Shown one piece after another: positions 7,752 to 16,387 of a stretch of DNA of 64,000 nt. This stretch comes from Variovorax brevis (lineage in GTDB: Bacteria > Pseudomonadota > Gammaproteobacteria > Burkholderiales > Burkholderiaceae_C): NCBI RefSeq assembly GCF_030317105.1, contig NZ_JASZYG010000009.1, forward strand, positions 124,001 through 188,000, in the 5' to 3' direction. Numbering within the stretch: the stretch's first letter is position 1; each line of letters starts with the position of its first letter. The notes beneath the pieces are model-generated. The model saw only the letters and a program-made list of their open reading frames with translations. It searched no databases and was not told where the DNA came from. The position numbers and the translations under genes were made by a program.

Positions 7752-9374
7752 TCACTCGATCTTCACGATCTCGGTTTGTGGCTGCTCCTGCGGCGAGGTG
7801 CTCACGGCCCGCACCAGTTTCTCGCCATCGCGGACGATGTACCAGCAACCATCGTCGGGCTTTCGTGCATTGGCGGCAATGATGAGCGAGGGATTGATCT
7901 TCGTGCAGAGCCGCCCGTCGTCCATCAGGTTCCACCGGCCCGCGCCATTGATGCCTTGGGCGCTTGGACGATGGCTGCTGTAGTAGAGCAGTCCGCTGCT
8001 GCGCAGGTCCAGGCGGATGACGTCCGTCGCGTCCTTGTCCTTGAGTGTGTGCACCTTGCCTATCAGGAGCTTTTGCACTTCGTCGTGGTCGAGCAACCTG
8101 CGCGATGGTGGCTGCTGCGGCGACGCGAGGTTCGGGGAGGGCGTTTGCAGGGCCAGCTGCGTTGCGGGTGCTGGTGCGGATGGCGACGGTGGCGGTGACG
8201 CGACGGTCGGGGGCGGTGCGGGAGCCGGTGTCGTAGCGGCAGGCACGGCGGGTGGCGTCGGCGCCGGCGCCGCCACAGGAGCGCTCTGTTCCCGACGTGC
8301 GAGGGCCAACGCCGTTTCGATGTCCTTCGGCTCCTTCGCGCGGCTGGTTGCCCCGCCTGCGTTGGGAGCTGGCAAAGGCGCTGCAGACGGCGCGGCCGTT
8401 GGCTTTGTCGATGTCAGAGGCTCTGGCTCCGATCGCGGCGGCGCGGGCCCCGCCGGAGGTCGCGCACCCTGTTCCGGCCGCCCCGCAGCCAGTTGCGTCG
8501 AGGGCCGCGCGCCGGAGGGATTGAAGCTGAAGTCCGACGTCAGCGAGGTGTTCACCCACGGCAACTGCCGTCCCGCCGTGTCGCGCAGCACCTTCACTCG
8601 CACGTTCTTGAACATCTGCTCGACCTCGATGCCGGGCGTCATCATCTCCTCGGCCAGGCTCTTGGTGTAGATGCTGTTGCCGCCATCCGGCCCGTCTTCC
8701 GCCGCCGCGCCCGGCGCCGAGGCAAACGCGATCAGCGTCCCGCGCGCGCCCATCTCCGCCAGTCCGCCGGCCGAGCGGATGTTGCGTGTCTTGCTCGCAA
8801 ACGGGTTGTTGCGGCAGGCGTCCAGGATCACGATGCGGGGATAGGAGCCGACCTTGTCGATGCGGCTCAGGAAGAGCTCGTCGATGTCCACCGACTCGTC
8901 CTTGACCTCTTCCTGATCGCGCAGGTTGATGTCGACCGGCAGCAAATAGTTGCGCCCGTCGATCTGCAAGCCGTGGCCCGCGTAGTACAGCACCGCGATC
9001 GCATCGTCCTGCTGCACCCGCCTGGCGAATTCGCGCAGCGCACGGCGGAACTGGAGCACCGGCATGTTCAGTTGCTCGTTGACCTCGAAGCCCAGCCTGC
9101 GCAGGTTGGCGGCGATCACCCGCGCATCGTTCTCCGGGTTGCTGAGTGGCGCCTTCGGGTATTGGGAGTTGCCGATGACGAGGGCGATGCGCTTTTCGGC
9201 CGGACGGGCTTGAGCATTTGCAATGTCGGCGGGCATGAAGGGCGCAAGCAGGAGCAGCCACAGTGCCAATCCCCACGACAAGCATCGGCCGACAGCTCCG
9301 CTGTCAACCCAATCGCAACGAGCGTGTGACGCAAACATGCGGACCAATATCCCCCAGTGCCGCTTCGATTGCAA
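7752..9374 (-). CDS. Secreted caspase-fold (peptidase C14) protein with Pro-rich middle
   Basis: A 540-residue protein. It has a late N-terminal hydrophobic segment (about 32-55, ending ANAQA), so export to the periplasm is likely. A caspase p20-like domain follows (about 60-280). The catalytic dyad is present: H134 in YYAGHGLQ and C187 in ILDACRNNPF. The NPENDA motif and the FASAPGAAAED segment also fit bacterial caspase-homologue/metacaspase-type proteins. Residues about 290-430 are low-complexity Ala/Pro. A C-terminal globular segment (about 435-540) contains CTKINPSLIIAA and WYIVRDGEKLVRA; I cannot name it. M13 (9338) is an alternative start closer to the signal peptide. The substrate is unknown and no partner gene is adjacent. 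Confidence 0.85.
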   Translation of the reverse strand: MQSKRHWGILVRMFASHARCDWVDSGAVGRCLSWGLALWLLLLAPFMPADIANAQARPAEKRIALVIGNSQYPKAPLSNPENDARVIAANLRRLGFEVNEQLNMPVLQFRRALREFARRVQQDDAIAVLYYAGHGLQIDGRNYLLPVDINLRDQEEVKDESVDIDELFLSRIDKVGSYPRIVILDACRNNPFASKTRNIRSAGGLAEMGARGTLIAFASAPGAAAEDGPDGGNSIYTKSLAEEMMTPGIEVEQMFKNVRVKVLRDTAGRQLPWVNTSLTSDFSFNPSGARPSTQLAAGRPEQGARPPAGPAPPRSEPEPLTSTKPTAAPSAAPLPAPNAGGATSRAKEPKDIETALALARREQSAPVAAPAPTPPAVPAATTPAPAPPPTVASPPPSPSAPAPATQLALQTPSPNLASPQQPPSRRLLDHDEVQKLLIGKVHTLKDKDATDVIRLDLRSSGLLYYSSHRPSAQGINGAGRWNLMDDGRLCTKINPSLIIAANARKPDDGCWYIVRDGEKLVRAVSTSPQEQPQTEIVKIE

Positions 9375-9408
9375 ATCTCAATTTGCAAGCGCGCACGCCC
9401 GCCCAGTG

Positions 9409-9888
9409 CTACAGCCCCAACGGTAACCTCGCGCTGCTCTTCACCTCCTCCATCACCGCATAAGTCCGCGTCTCGCGCACGCCCGGCAATTGCCACAGCA
9501 CGGTCCCCGCGAACTCCCGGTAGGCCGCCATGTCGGCCATCCGCGTCTTGAGCAGGTAGTCGAAGCCGCCGGCGACCATGTGGCATTCCATGATCTCGTC
9601 GCGCACCTGCACCGCGGCCTTGAACTGGTCGAACACGTTGGGCGTCGTTCGGTCGAGCAGCACTTCCACAAAAACGGTGAATCCGCGCCCCAGCTTGTGC
9701 GGATCGAGGCGCGCCTCGTAGCCCTGGATGAAGCCGTCGCGAGTCAGGCGTTGCACTCGCGCCAGCACGGCTGTGGGCGAGAGCGCGACGGTCTCGGCGA
9801 GCTTGAGATTTGACATGCGGCCATCTTCCTGAAGAATCTTCAGGATTCGCAGATCTATTCGGTCAAGTTGAGGGATGTTCGATTCCAT
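9409..9888 (-). CDS. Lrp/AsnC-family regulator, probable PutR
   Basis: A 159-residue Lrp/AsnC transcription factor. The N-terminal HTH (about 8-60) includes LDRIDLRILKILQEDGRMS and LSPTAVLARVQRL. The C-terminal RAM effector domain follows (GFTVFVEVLLDR, VAGGFDYLLKTR, LPGVRETRTYAVMEEVK). It is divergent from putA across a 102-bp AT-rich gap. Lrp-type PutR proteins activate putA in response to proline in alphaproteobacteria, so proline-dependent control of the neighbouring putA is the likely job. That is inference from position. Confidence 0.92.
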   Translation of the reverse strand: MESNIPQLDRIDLRILKILQEDGRMSNLKLAETVALSPTAVLARVQRLTRDGFIQGYEARLDPHKLGRGFTVFVEVLLDRTTPNVFDQFKAAVQVRDEIMECHMVAGGFDYLLKTRMADMAAYREFAGTVLWQLPGVRETRTYAVMEEVKSSARLPLGL

Positions 9889-9904
9889 CGCCGATCAATT
9901 ATCT

Positions 9905-9918
9905 ATTCGCAGCCGAAT
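9905..9918. promoter_or_regulatory. Candidate Lrp-type operator between putR-like gene and putA
   Basis: An inverted repeat, ATTCG-CAGC-CGAAT, lies in the AT-rich divergent gap, 17 bases from the regulator start and 73 from the putA start. The 8-mer ATTCGCAG recurs at 9845-9852 inside the start of the regulator gene. The position suits an autoregulatory and putA-activating site. No binding evidence exists beyond symmetry. Confidence 0.4.
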
Positions 9919-9990
9919 TTTTGGTGATTAATTCAGGCACGAACGGCGGACGATCGATGGCATTCCGATCCATCCCATTCCCACACTGCC

Positions 9991-12981
9991 ATGCGCCTGC
10001 CCACTCCCTATCGCGACGAAACCGGGGTCGTCTCCCAAAGGCTTGAATTCCTCTCGGACGCACTGGATTGGCGGGCGGCAACCTATCAGGCGGCGCCGTG
10101 GGTGGAGAACGTGCGCCGCCATCCGCCGCCTTTCTGGGCCATGGAAAGCCTGCTGCGCGAGTACCCGATTTCGAGCGCCGAAGGCCTGGCCTTGATGCGC
10201 CTGGCTGAAGCGCTGCTGCGCGTGCCCGACGCGCCCACTGCCATCGCGCTCACCGCCGATCAACTCGGCCGCGCCGACTTCAGCGCCGCGCACGACTCCG
10301 CGCTCTCGCGCCTGTCGTCCTCGGCCATCTCGCTGTCGAAAAAATTCCTGCCCGACGCGGATCATCCGCCGGGCCTCATGGCGCGGCTCGGCGCCAAGAG
10401 CGTGGTCGCGGCCACCTTGCGCGCGGTGCAACTGTTGGGCCGCCAGTTCGTGCTCGGCCAGACCATCGGCGAGGCCATGGGCGAGGCGCGCTCTGCACGC
10501 AGCAAGCATCCGCAACTGCACTTCAGCTACGACATGCTGGGCGAGGGCGCGCGCACCGATGCGGATGCGCGGCATTACCTCGAGAGCTACATCCACGCCA
10601 TCCAGTCGATCGCCAAGGAGTCGCGTGGCGGCGCGGGCACGCCCGAGCAGATCGATGGCATCTCGATCAAGCTGAGCGCATTGCATCCCCGCTACGAAGC
10701 CGCACAGAAAGAGCGCGTGATGCGTGAACTGGTGCCGCGCGTGTGGCAGCTGTGCACGCTGGCGGCGCCGGCGCACCTCAACCTCACCATCGACGCCGAA
10801 GAAGTCGACCGCCTTGAACTCTCGCTCGACGTGTTCGAGGAACTGGCCTCGCGCGTCGCCGCCGAGTACCCGCAATGGCAGGGCTTCGGTCTCGCGTTGC
10901 AGGCCTACCAGACGCGGGCGCTGGAACTCATCGACCACGTGGCCGCCATTGCGCGCAAGTACCGCCTGCGGCTCATGTGCCGGCTGGTGAAGGGCGCGTA
11001 CTGGGACGCGGAGATCAAGCGCGCGCAGGAGCTGGGCCTGCCCCACTACCCCGTGTTCACGCACAAGCACCACAGCGACGTGAGTTACCTGGCCTGCGCA
11101 CGCGCTTTGCTCGCGGCGCCGGATGCGATCTATCCGCAGTTCGCCACGCACAACGCCGGCACCATCGCGGCCATCCTGCAGATGGCTTCGCGCACGGCAG
11201 TGTCGTCGTCGAAACCTACTTTTGAATTGCAGCGTTTGCACGGCATGGGCGAGGGCGTGTTCCGTGAAGTGATGAAGTCCGCGCCGCAGGTGCCGGTGCG
11301 CGTGTATGCGCCCGTCGGCCAGCACAAGGACCTGCTGGCGTACCTGGTGCGAAGGCTGCTGGAGAACGGCGCCAACTCCTCTTTCGTGAATCAGCTGGGC
11401 GACGACCATGTACCGCTCGACGAGTTGCTCGCGTCGCCGCTGCACCTGACACGCACTTCGGAGATTGCGCTGCCGGCCCGGCTGTACGGACCGCTGCCCG
11501 CGCGTGCGAACAGTGCAGGCCTCGACCTCGCTGTCGACGCCATGACCGCGCCGCTGTTCGCCGCACTGGAACGCACCACCGTACCGACCGTCGACGAAGC
11601 CAGCGAACAGGCGGTGCAGCGTGCACTCCTCCTGTCGCGCGTCAGCTTCAGGGACTGGCGCCGCACGCCCGTCAAGGCCCGCGCCACCATGCTGCGCGAA
11701 GCGGCCGACGCGCTGCAATCCGAACTGCCGCGCTTTTGCGCACTGCTCGTCAAGGAGGCCTTCAAAACCTGGGGCGACGCGGTGTCGGAAGTGCGCGAGG
11801 CCATCGACTTCCTGCGCTACTACGCCGACGAAGCCGAACGCATCATGCAGCCCATGCCGATGCCCGGCCCCACCGGCGAAAGCAACACGCTGTGCCTGGT
11901 GCCGCGCGGGCCGTGGGTGTGCATCAGCCCGTGGAACTTCCCATTGGCGATCTTCGCAGGCCAGGTCGCCGCGGCGCTGGCCACGGGCAACTCGGTGCTG
12001 GCCAAGCCCGCCGAGCAAACGCCGGGCGTGGCGCTGGAGATGGTCAAGCTGCTGCATCGCGCCGGCGTGCCGGCCGATGTCTTGCAACTATTGCATGGTG
12101 CGGGCGAAACGGTCGGCGCCGCGCTGGTGGCGGGCACGGGCGTCGAAGGCGTGGTCTTCACCGGCTCCACGCAGGTCGCCAGGATCATCCACCGCGCGCT
12201 TGCGGCCAAGGATGGCCCCATCGTTCCGCTGATCGCCGAGACGGGTGGCATCAATGCGATGGTGGTGGACTCCAGTGCGCTGCCGGAGCAGGTGGTCGAT
12301 GCGGTGGTGCAAAGTGCCTTCCGCTCCGCCGGCCAGCGTTGCTCGGCCCTGCGTCTTCTTTGCGTGCACGAAGGCATCGCCGACGACGTGATCGAGATGA
12401 TCCGCGGTGCCGCCGCCGAACTCAGCGGCGGCGATACCGCCAGGCTGGCGACCGACGTGGGCCCGCTCATCGACCGCGAAGCCTTCGACAACGTGGCGCG
12501 TGCCGCCGAAGGCCTGGATGCGACGCAAAAGGTCTTGCTGAATGCGCAGGAGCCGGCAGATGCCACGCGCAACTTCATGCCGCCGCGGGCCTACGAGGTC
12601 GACAGCATCGACAGCGTGCGCAACGAGATCTTCGGCCCGGTGCTGCAGATCGTGCGCTGGTCCGGTGAAGCGGGCGATGTCATCGAACGCATCAACGCGC
12701 TGGGCTACGGCCTGACGCTCGGCATCCAGACGCGCATCGATTCGCGTGCTGCGGCGCTGGCGGTGCAGGCGCATGTGGGCAATGTCTACGTCAACCGCAA
12801 CATCATCGGTGCGGTGGTCGGCGTGCAGCCTTTTGGCGGAGAGGGACTCAGCGGCACCGGGCCCAAGGCGGGCGGGCCGCACTACCTCTATCGCTTCTGC
12901 GCGGAGCAGACGGTCACCATCAATACCACGGCAGCCGGTGGAAATGCCGCGTTGTTGGGAGGCGTTGCCGCAACGGCATAA
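9991..12981 (+). CDS. putA: Bifunctional proline dehydrogenase / P5C dehydrogenase PutA (short form)
   Basis: PutA oxidises proline to P5C with FAD and then P5C/glutamate semialdehyde to glutamate with NAD. Residues about 60-490 are the PRODH barrel (LGEGARTD, DGISIKLSALHPRYE, LMCRLVKGAYWD, FATHNAGT, YAPVGQHKDLLAYLVRRLLENGANSSF region). Residues about 540-970 are the aldehyde dehydrogenase, with catalytic C784 (GQRCSALR) and general base E750 (IAETGGI). At 996 residues it lacks the N-terminal ribbon-helix-helix repressor domain and the C-terminal extension of the 1300-residue trifunctional form. This fits control by the divergent Lrp protein. gdhA follows 94 bases downstream and would consume the glutamate. 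Confidence 0.95.
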   Translation: MRLPTPYRDETGVVSQRLEFLSDALDWRAATYQAAPWVENVRRHPPPFWAMESLLREYPISSAEGLALMRLAEALLRVPDAPTAIALTADQLGRADFSAAHDSALSRLSSSAISLSKKFLPDADHPPGLMARLGAKSVVAATLRAVQLLGRQFVLGQTIGEAMGEARSARSKHPQLHFSYDMLGEGARTDADARHYLESYIHAIQSIAKESRGGAGTPEQIDGISIKLSALHPRYEAAQKERVMRELVPRVWQLCTLAAPAHLNLTIDAEEVDRLELSLDVFEELASRVAAEYPQWQGFGLALQAYQTRALELIDHVAAIARKYRLRLMCRLVKGAYWDAEIKRAQELGLPHYPVFTHKHHSDVSYLACARALLAAPDAIYPQFATHNAGTIAAILQMASRTAVSSSKPTFELQRLHGMGEGVFREVMKSAPQVPVRVYAPVGQHKDLLAYLVRRLLENGANSSFVNQLGDDHVPLDELLASPLHLTRTSEIALPARLYGPLPARANSAGLDLAVDAMTAPLFAALERTTVPTVDEASEQAVQRALLLSRVSFRDWRRTPVKARATMLREAADALQSELPRFCALLVKEAFKTWGDAVSEVREAIDFLRYYADEAERIMQPMPMPGPTGESNTLCLVPRGPWVCISPWNFPLAIFAGQVAAALATGNSVLAKPAEQTPGVALEMVKLLHRAGVPADVLQLLHGAGETVGAALVAGTGVEGVVFTGSTQVARIIHRALAAKDGPIVPLIAETGGINAMVVDSSALPEQVVDAVVQSAFRSAGQRCSALRLLCVHEGIADDVIEMIRGAAAELSGGDTARLATDVGPLIDREAFDNVARAAEGLDATQKVLLNAQEPADATRNFMPPRAYEVDSIDSVRNEIFGPVLQIVRWSGEAGDVIERINALGYGLTLGIQTRIDSRAAALAVQAHVGNVYVNRNIIGAVVGVQPFGGEGLSGTGPKAGGPHYLYRFCAEQTVTINTTAAGGNAALLGGVAATA

Positions 12982-13075
12982 GGCGCTTCACTTCATGCAT
13001 AAGGCATGGCGCGCGATGGCCGCGAGGACTATCGTCGCGCCCATCCCTTCAACAGAACCAAAGAGATTTCTCGTC

Positions 13076-14350
13076 ATGAGCGAACCACTCTCCTTCGTCA
13101 ATCCCTCACCCAACAGCCCGTGGGGCACTTACCTTCAACAAGTCGACCGCGTGATTCCCTATCTGGGTGAACTGGCGCGCTGGTCCGAGACGCTCAAGCG
13201 CCCCAAGCGCGCACTCGTTGTCGATGTGCCCATCGAGATGGACGATGGCAGTGTCGCGCACTTCGAGGGCTACCGCGTGCAGCACAACATGAGCCGCGGC
13301 CCGGGCAAGGGCGGCGTGCGATTCCACCCCGACGTCACGCTGGAAGAAGTGATGGCGCTGTCGGCCTGGATGACGGTCAAGACCGCAGCAGTGAACCTGC
13401 CCTATGGCGGCGCCAAGGGCGGCATTCGCGTCGACCCGAAGAAGCTGTCGCTGAAGGAACTTGAGAAGGTCACTCGCCGCTACACCAGCGAGATCGGCAT
13501 CATCATCGGGCCGCACACCGACATTCCTGCGCCGGACGTCAACACGAATGGCCAGATCATGGCGTGGATGATGGACACGTATTCGATGAACGTCGGCGGT
13601 ACGGCGACGGGTGTCGTCACCGGCAAGCCTCTGCACTTGGGCGGCTCGCTCGGCCGCGTCAAGGCAACGGGCCGTGGTGTGTTCGTCACCGGCCGCGAAG
13701 CGGCGCGCCGGCTGGGCCTCGACCTGCGCGGTGCGCGCATTGCGGTGCAGGGCTTCGGCAACGTGGGCTCGGTTGCGGCAGAGCTTTTCGCCGAAGCCGG
13801 CGCGAAGATCGTCGCAGTGCAGGACCACACCGGCACCGTCGTGAACGAGGACGGCCTGGACCTGAGCAAGCTCATTCCCATTTCGCGCACCGTGGCCGGC
13901 TGCGTGAACTTCAAGGGCGGCGAAGTGGTGCCCAACGAGCAGTTCTGGAGCGTGCCCTGCGACATCCTGATTCCCGCCGCGCTCGAAGGCCAGATCACCG
14001 CTGAACGCGCGAAGAAGACCACCGCCAAGCTGGTGCTCGAAGGCGCCAACGGCCCCACGGTGCCCGAAGCCGACGACATCCTTGCCGAGCGCGGCGTGCT
14101 GGTCGTGCCCGACGTGATCTGCAACGCCGGCGGCGTGACGGTGAGCTACTTCGAGTGGGTGCAGGACTTCTCGTCCTTCTTCTGGGACGAAGACGAGATC
14201 AACGAGCGCCTGGACCGCATCATGATGAATGCGCTCAACCACATCTGGGACACGGCCGACAAGCACAAGATCAGCCTGCGTACGGCGACCTATGCGGTGG
14301 CGTGCGAGCGCATTCTGATGGCGCGCCAGGAACGCGGGTTGTATCCCTGA
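13076..14350 (+). CDS. gdhA: Glutamate dehydrogenase (small hexameric type)
   Basis: A 424-residue Glu/Leu/Phe/Val dehydrogenase that interconverts glutamate with 2-oxoglutarate and ammonia. The substrate lysine sits in NLPYGGAKGGIRVDP (family P-Y-G-G-A-K-G-G motif). GPHTDIPAPDV, VQGFGNVGSVAAELF (Rossmann) and EGANGPTVPEAD are intact. ATG at 13076 starts MSEPLSFVN; the upstream open frame overlaps putA and is not family-like. The ribosome-binding site is weak (AAAGAGA). Placement after putA suggests a proline-to-glutamate-to-2-oxoglutarate route. NAD versus NADP preference is not readable here. Confidence 0.95.
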   Translation: MSEPLSFVNPSPNSPWGTYLQQVDRVIPYLGELARWSETLKRPKRALVVDVPIEMDDGSVAHFEGYRVQHNMSRGPGKGGVRFHPDVTLEEVMALSAWMTVKTAAVNLPYGGAKGGIRVDPKKLSLKELEKVTRRYTSEIGIIIGPHTDIPAPDVNTNGQIMAWMMDTYSMNVGGTATGVVTGKPLHLGGSLGRVKATGRGVFVTGREAARRLGLDLRGARIAVQGFGNVGSVAAELFAEAGAKIVAVQDHTGTVVNEDGLDLSKLIPISRTVAGCVNFKGGEVVPNEQFWSVPCDILIPAALEGQITAERAKKTTAKLVLEGANGPTVPEADDILAERGVLVVPDVICNAGGVTVSYFEWVQDFSSFFWDEDEINERLDRIMMNALNHIWDTADKHKISLRTATYAVACERILMARQERGLYP

Positions 14351-14402
14351 GGCGAGCAATTGCCTGTCAGTATCAGCAATGCCAATTCCTGACGGGCGGG
14401 TC

Positions 14403-14431
14403 TTGAGAATGCGAGCTCCTGCCCATATACT
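14403..14431 (+). promoter_or_regulatory. Near-consensus sigma-70 promoter for an orphan small RNA
   Basis: TTGAGA at 14403-14408 and TATACT at 14426-14431 are separated by exactly 17 bases. Each hexamer has one mismatch to the sigma-70 consensus. It lies in the gap after gdhA with no reading frame downstream before a strong terminator. Predicted transcription start is near 14438. Confidence 0.65.
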
Positions 14432-14437
14432 TGCTGT

Positions 14438-14532
14438 ACGCCGTGACTGCGTCGATACCAGCAGGTTTGAGGGGTAACCCTTAACACGGCGCCTTCTTTG
14501 AATAGTGCTCCTTCGCGGAGCACTATTTTTTT
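14438..14532 (+). ncRNA. Candidate orphan small RNA (about 95 nt)
   Basis: This stretch lies between a well-formed promoter (14403-14431) and a classic terminator, and holds no open frame of note. The predicted transcript can fold into an outer stem, CGCCGTG (14439-14445) with CACGGCG (14485-14491), closing a 39-base loop region. An unpaired CCTTCTTTG linker (14492-14500) and the terminator hairpin follow. The exposed pyrimidine-rich linker next to a U-tailed hairpin is the layout expected of a trans-acting, Hfq-type regulatory RNA. I do not recognise it as 4.5S, 6S, tmRNA or RNase P RNA. It could instead be a processed tail of the gdhA mRNA. Confidence 0.5.
14501..14532 (+). terminator. Strong intrinsic terminator
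   Basis: AATAGTGCTCC (14501-14511) pairs perfectly with GGAGCACTATT (14517-14527) around the loop TTCGC. A seven-T run (14526-14532) follows on the + strand. It ends the candidate small RNA and any gdhA read-through. There is no T-run on the minus side, so it does not serve the converging DUF3800 gene. Confidence 0.9.
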
Positions 14533-14536
14533 GCCC

Positions 14537-15292
14537 CTACCAACCGTCTCGCGGCAGTTTCACGACCCCATACCCCAAGACGCTTCCCGTTGGGGAGGTG
14601 CGAAGCGATCCGGCAACCTGCCGGTAAAAGCGGTCGTCACCCGCCTTGAATTTCCTGAAGATTGCCCCCGCGACAATGTCGGCAAACTGGATTCCCACGC
14701 TGAGGTGTGAGGGTGCAATGAATAGCCCTTCGATCACGTTGTGATATTCGGAGATGTTGGCGGTAGGTGACGACATCAGCGTCGCATGCAAATTGCGAAG
14801 GCTGTCGTCATCCTTGGGGCCACGGTGGTCGCAGACAACAATCCCGTGCACCGACTGGTCGCTGCGGCGAGAAAGATCCTGAAGGAAATACTGGAAGCGC
14901 TCGGTCAGTTGCTTGTACGCGAATTGATAGATGTCCTCAGGCCGATTGATGTGGTCCTTCTGGTAGCAAGTGGGCGCGTGCGCGACGACGCTGATGATCG
15001 TGATCGTCTTGTACGCTGTTAATGCTTTGTAGAGCGCGCAGCGAAGCGCCTCCTTCTCATCGGCGCTCAGATGTGCGAGCGGGTTCGCCTTGCCTCCCTT
15101 GGCTGGCGCGAAGTATCTCCATTTGATTTCGCCATGCACCTGATAAGCCGCCTTGATGCGATTCAAATCTGCTGCGAGCTTTACCCAAACCTCCTCCGGA
15201 ACAACGACACCTCCGAGGACAAAGTAGCCGAGTTGATCGGCGTCTTTTGGTTGTGGTGGCGTGCCCGACTCATCGATAAACAGAAGCTGCAT
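14537..15292 (-). CDS. DUF3800-family protein (RNase H-like fold, function unknown)
   Basis: A 251-residue protein beginning MQLLFIDESGTP, the hallmark start of DUF3800 proteins (D7, E8). Later family-type segments are GYFVLGGVVV, HGEIKW, IVVCDHRG and HLSVGIQFADIVAGAIFR, the last carrying a conserved aspartate. The family has a predicted nuclease-like fold and is scattered on mobile and defence-linked regions; no activity is proven. Start 15292 was chosen because GGAAG precedes it and the family begins at this methionine. Longer frames upstream lack a ribosome-binding site. Base composition is clearly lower in GC than its neighbours (29 of 60 bases in 14881-14940), suggesting transfer. No partner gene is adjacent. 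Confidence 0.8.
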   Translation of the reverse strand: MQLLFIDESGTPPQPKDADQLGYFVLGGVVVPEEVWVKLAADLNRIKAAYQVHGEIKWRYFAPAKGGKANPLAHLSADEKEALRCALYKALTAYKTITIISVVAHAPTCYQKDHINRPEDIYQFAYKQLTERFQYFLQDLSRRSDQSVHGIVVCDHRGPKDDDSLRNLHATLMSSPTANISEYHNVIEGLFIAPSHLSVGIQFADIVAGAIFRKFKAGDDRFYRQVAGSLRTSPTGSVLGYGVVKLPRDGW

Positions 15293-15454
15293 GCTTCCAT
15301 TGTGCAAAACCAAAAATTGCTTTATCAGAGCCTTGAGCAATTCGCGCGAGGGAGTTTTCATATGACTGTCGACATCGGCCTGTGCCCACGGAACGCGGAG
15401 CGGATTTGCCCCTCCAATGGGGTGCCGGCACGTCGCCGGGTAGCATTTCCGGAA

Positions 15455-16351
15455 ATGATGTCGCACCCCTTCCCCCGTTTTTCACGTTTTGCACCTTCGC
15501 GGCCGGCTGCCGCGCTGCTGGCTTTCGCGGCCATCCTGGCGCTGGCCGGCTGTGGCACGAACAAGCCCGTCGCCTACAACCCCGAGACCTTCGCCTCCAC
15601 CGACACGCACGCGCGCACCTTCGAGGCGAGCGAGGCGCAAACCTGCGAGGCGGCGCGGCGCGCGCTGTTGAGCCAGGGCTATCTGGTCACGGCGGCCAAT
15701 TCCGAGCTGGTGACCGGCAAGAAGGCCTTTCAGCCTGCATATGAAGTGCACGTGGAAGTCGAATTCCGCGTGGTGTGCGCCAAGGACGTGGGCGGCAAGC
15801 GCAAGGGCCCGAAGAGCACCATCGCCTTTGTGAGCGCAGTGCAGGACCGCTACAGCCTCAAGAAGGTCAATAACTCCGCGAGCGTGGGCGTGGGCATGAT
15901 CGGCTCGGTGTCGCTGCCGTATTCGTCGAGCGATGACGCCATGGTCAAGGTCGGCAGCCAGACGGTGACGGACGAGCGCTTCTACGAGCGCTTCTATGCG
16001 CTGATCGAGCGCTATGTGGTGGCCGACGGGCCGGAGGAGCCGGTGCCGGTGGCGGCCACGCCGCCCGCAGCCTCGCCTGCTGCCCCGGCTGCGGGTGCCG
16101 CGCCGACTGCAAAGCCACCGGCGGCAACGGCAGCAAGCGCGACGACCACGGCAGCGGCACCGGCCGCGCCGAAGGCGGAAACGACGCCGGCTTCCACGGC
16201 GCCATCGAGCCCTGCACCCGCGGCCCCTGACGCAGCCGCCAAGCCCGCAGAGTCTTCAGCGGCCAGCAAGCCGGTGGAGCCACTGGGCGAACCCGCCAGC
16301 ATGCCCAAGGCATCGGATCCGCCGCCGGCCGGCGAATCAGCCACCAAGTAG
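15455..16351 (+). CDS. Lipoprotein with DUF2242-like domain and Ala/Pro-rich tail
   Basis: A 298-residue predicted lipoprotein. The signal is followed by the lipobox ALAGC (Cys at about 34). A globular domain (about 40-190) matches my memory of DUF2242: STDTHARTFEASEAQTCEAA, ALLSQGYLV, FVSAVQDRYSLKK and RFYERFYALI. Residues about 195-298 are a low-complexity Ala/Pro/Thr/Ser tail. Two adjacent ATGs (15455 and 15458) could start it. The GGAA just upstream is very close, so initiation strength is doubtful. The function is unknown. It converges on the antiporter gene with 36 bases between. Confidence 0.75.
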   Translation: MMSHPFPRFSRFAPSRPAAALLAFAAILALAGCGTNKPVAYNPETFASTDTHARTFEASEAQTCEAARRALLSQGYLVTAANSELVTGKKAFQPAYEVHVEVEFRVVCAKDVGGKRKGPKSTIAFVSAVQDRYSLKKVNNSASVGVGMIGSVSLPYSSSDDAMVKVGSQTVTDERFYERFYALIERYVVADGPEEPVPVAATPPAASPAAPAAGAAPTAKPPAATAASATTTAAAPAAPKAETTPASTAPSSPAPAAPDAAAKPAESSAASKPVEPLGEPASMPKASDPPPAGESATK

Positions 16352-16387
16352 CCGCGAACGCAGGCCCTGCGCTGTCCTGCGCACCAA

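Noticed and set aside
9928..12087. Long 719-codon minus-strand frame opposite putA
   Set aside because: It is an antisense shadow of putA, which has full catalytic motifs and a clear start.
13006..13042. GGCGCGCGAT...ATCGTCGCGCC near-inverted repeat between putA and gdhA
   Set aside because: The pairing is imperfect, there is no T-run, and putA and gdhA could well be co-transcribed.
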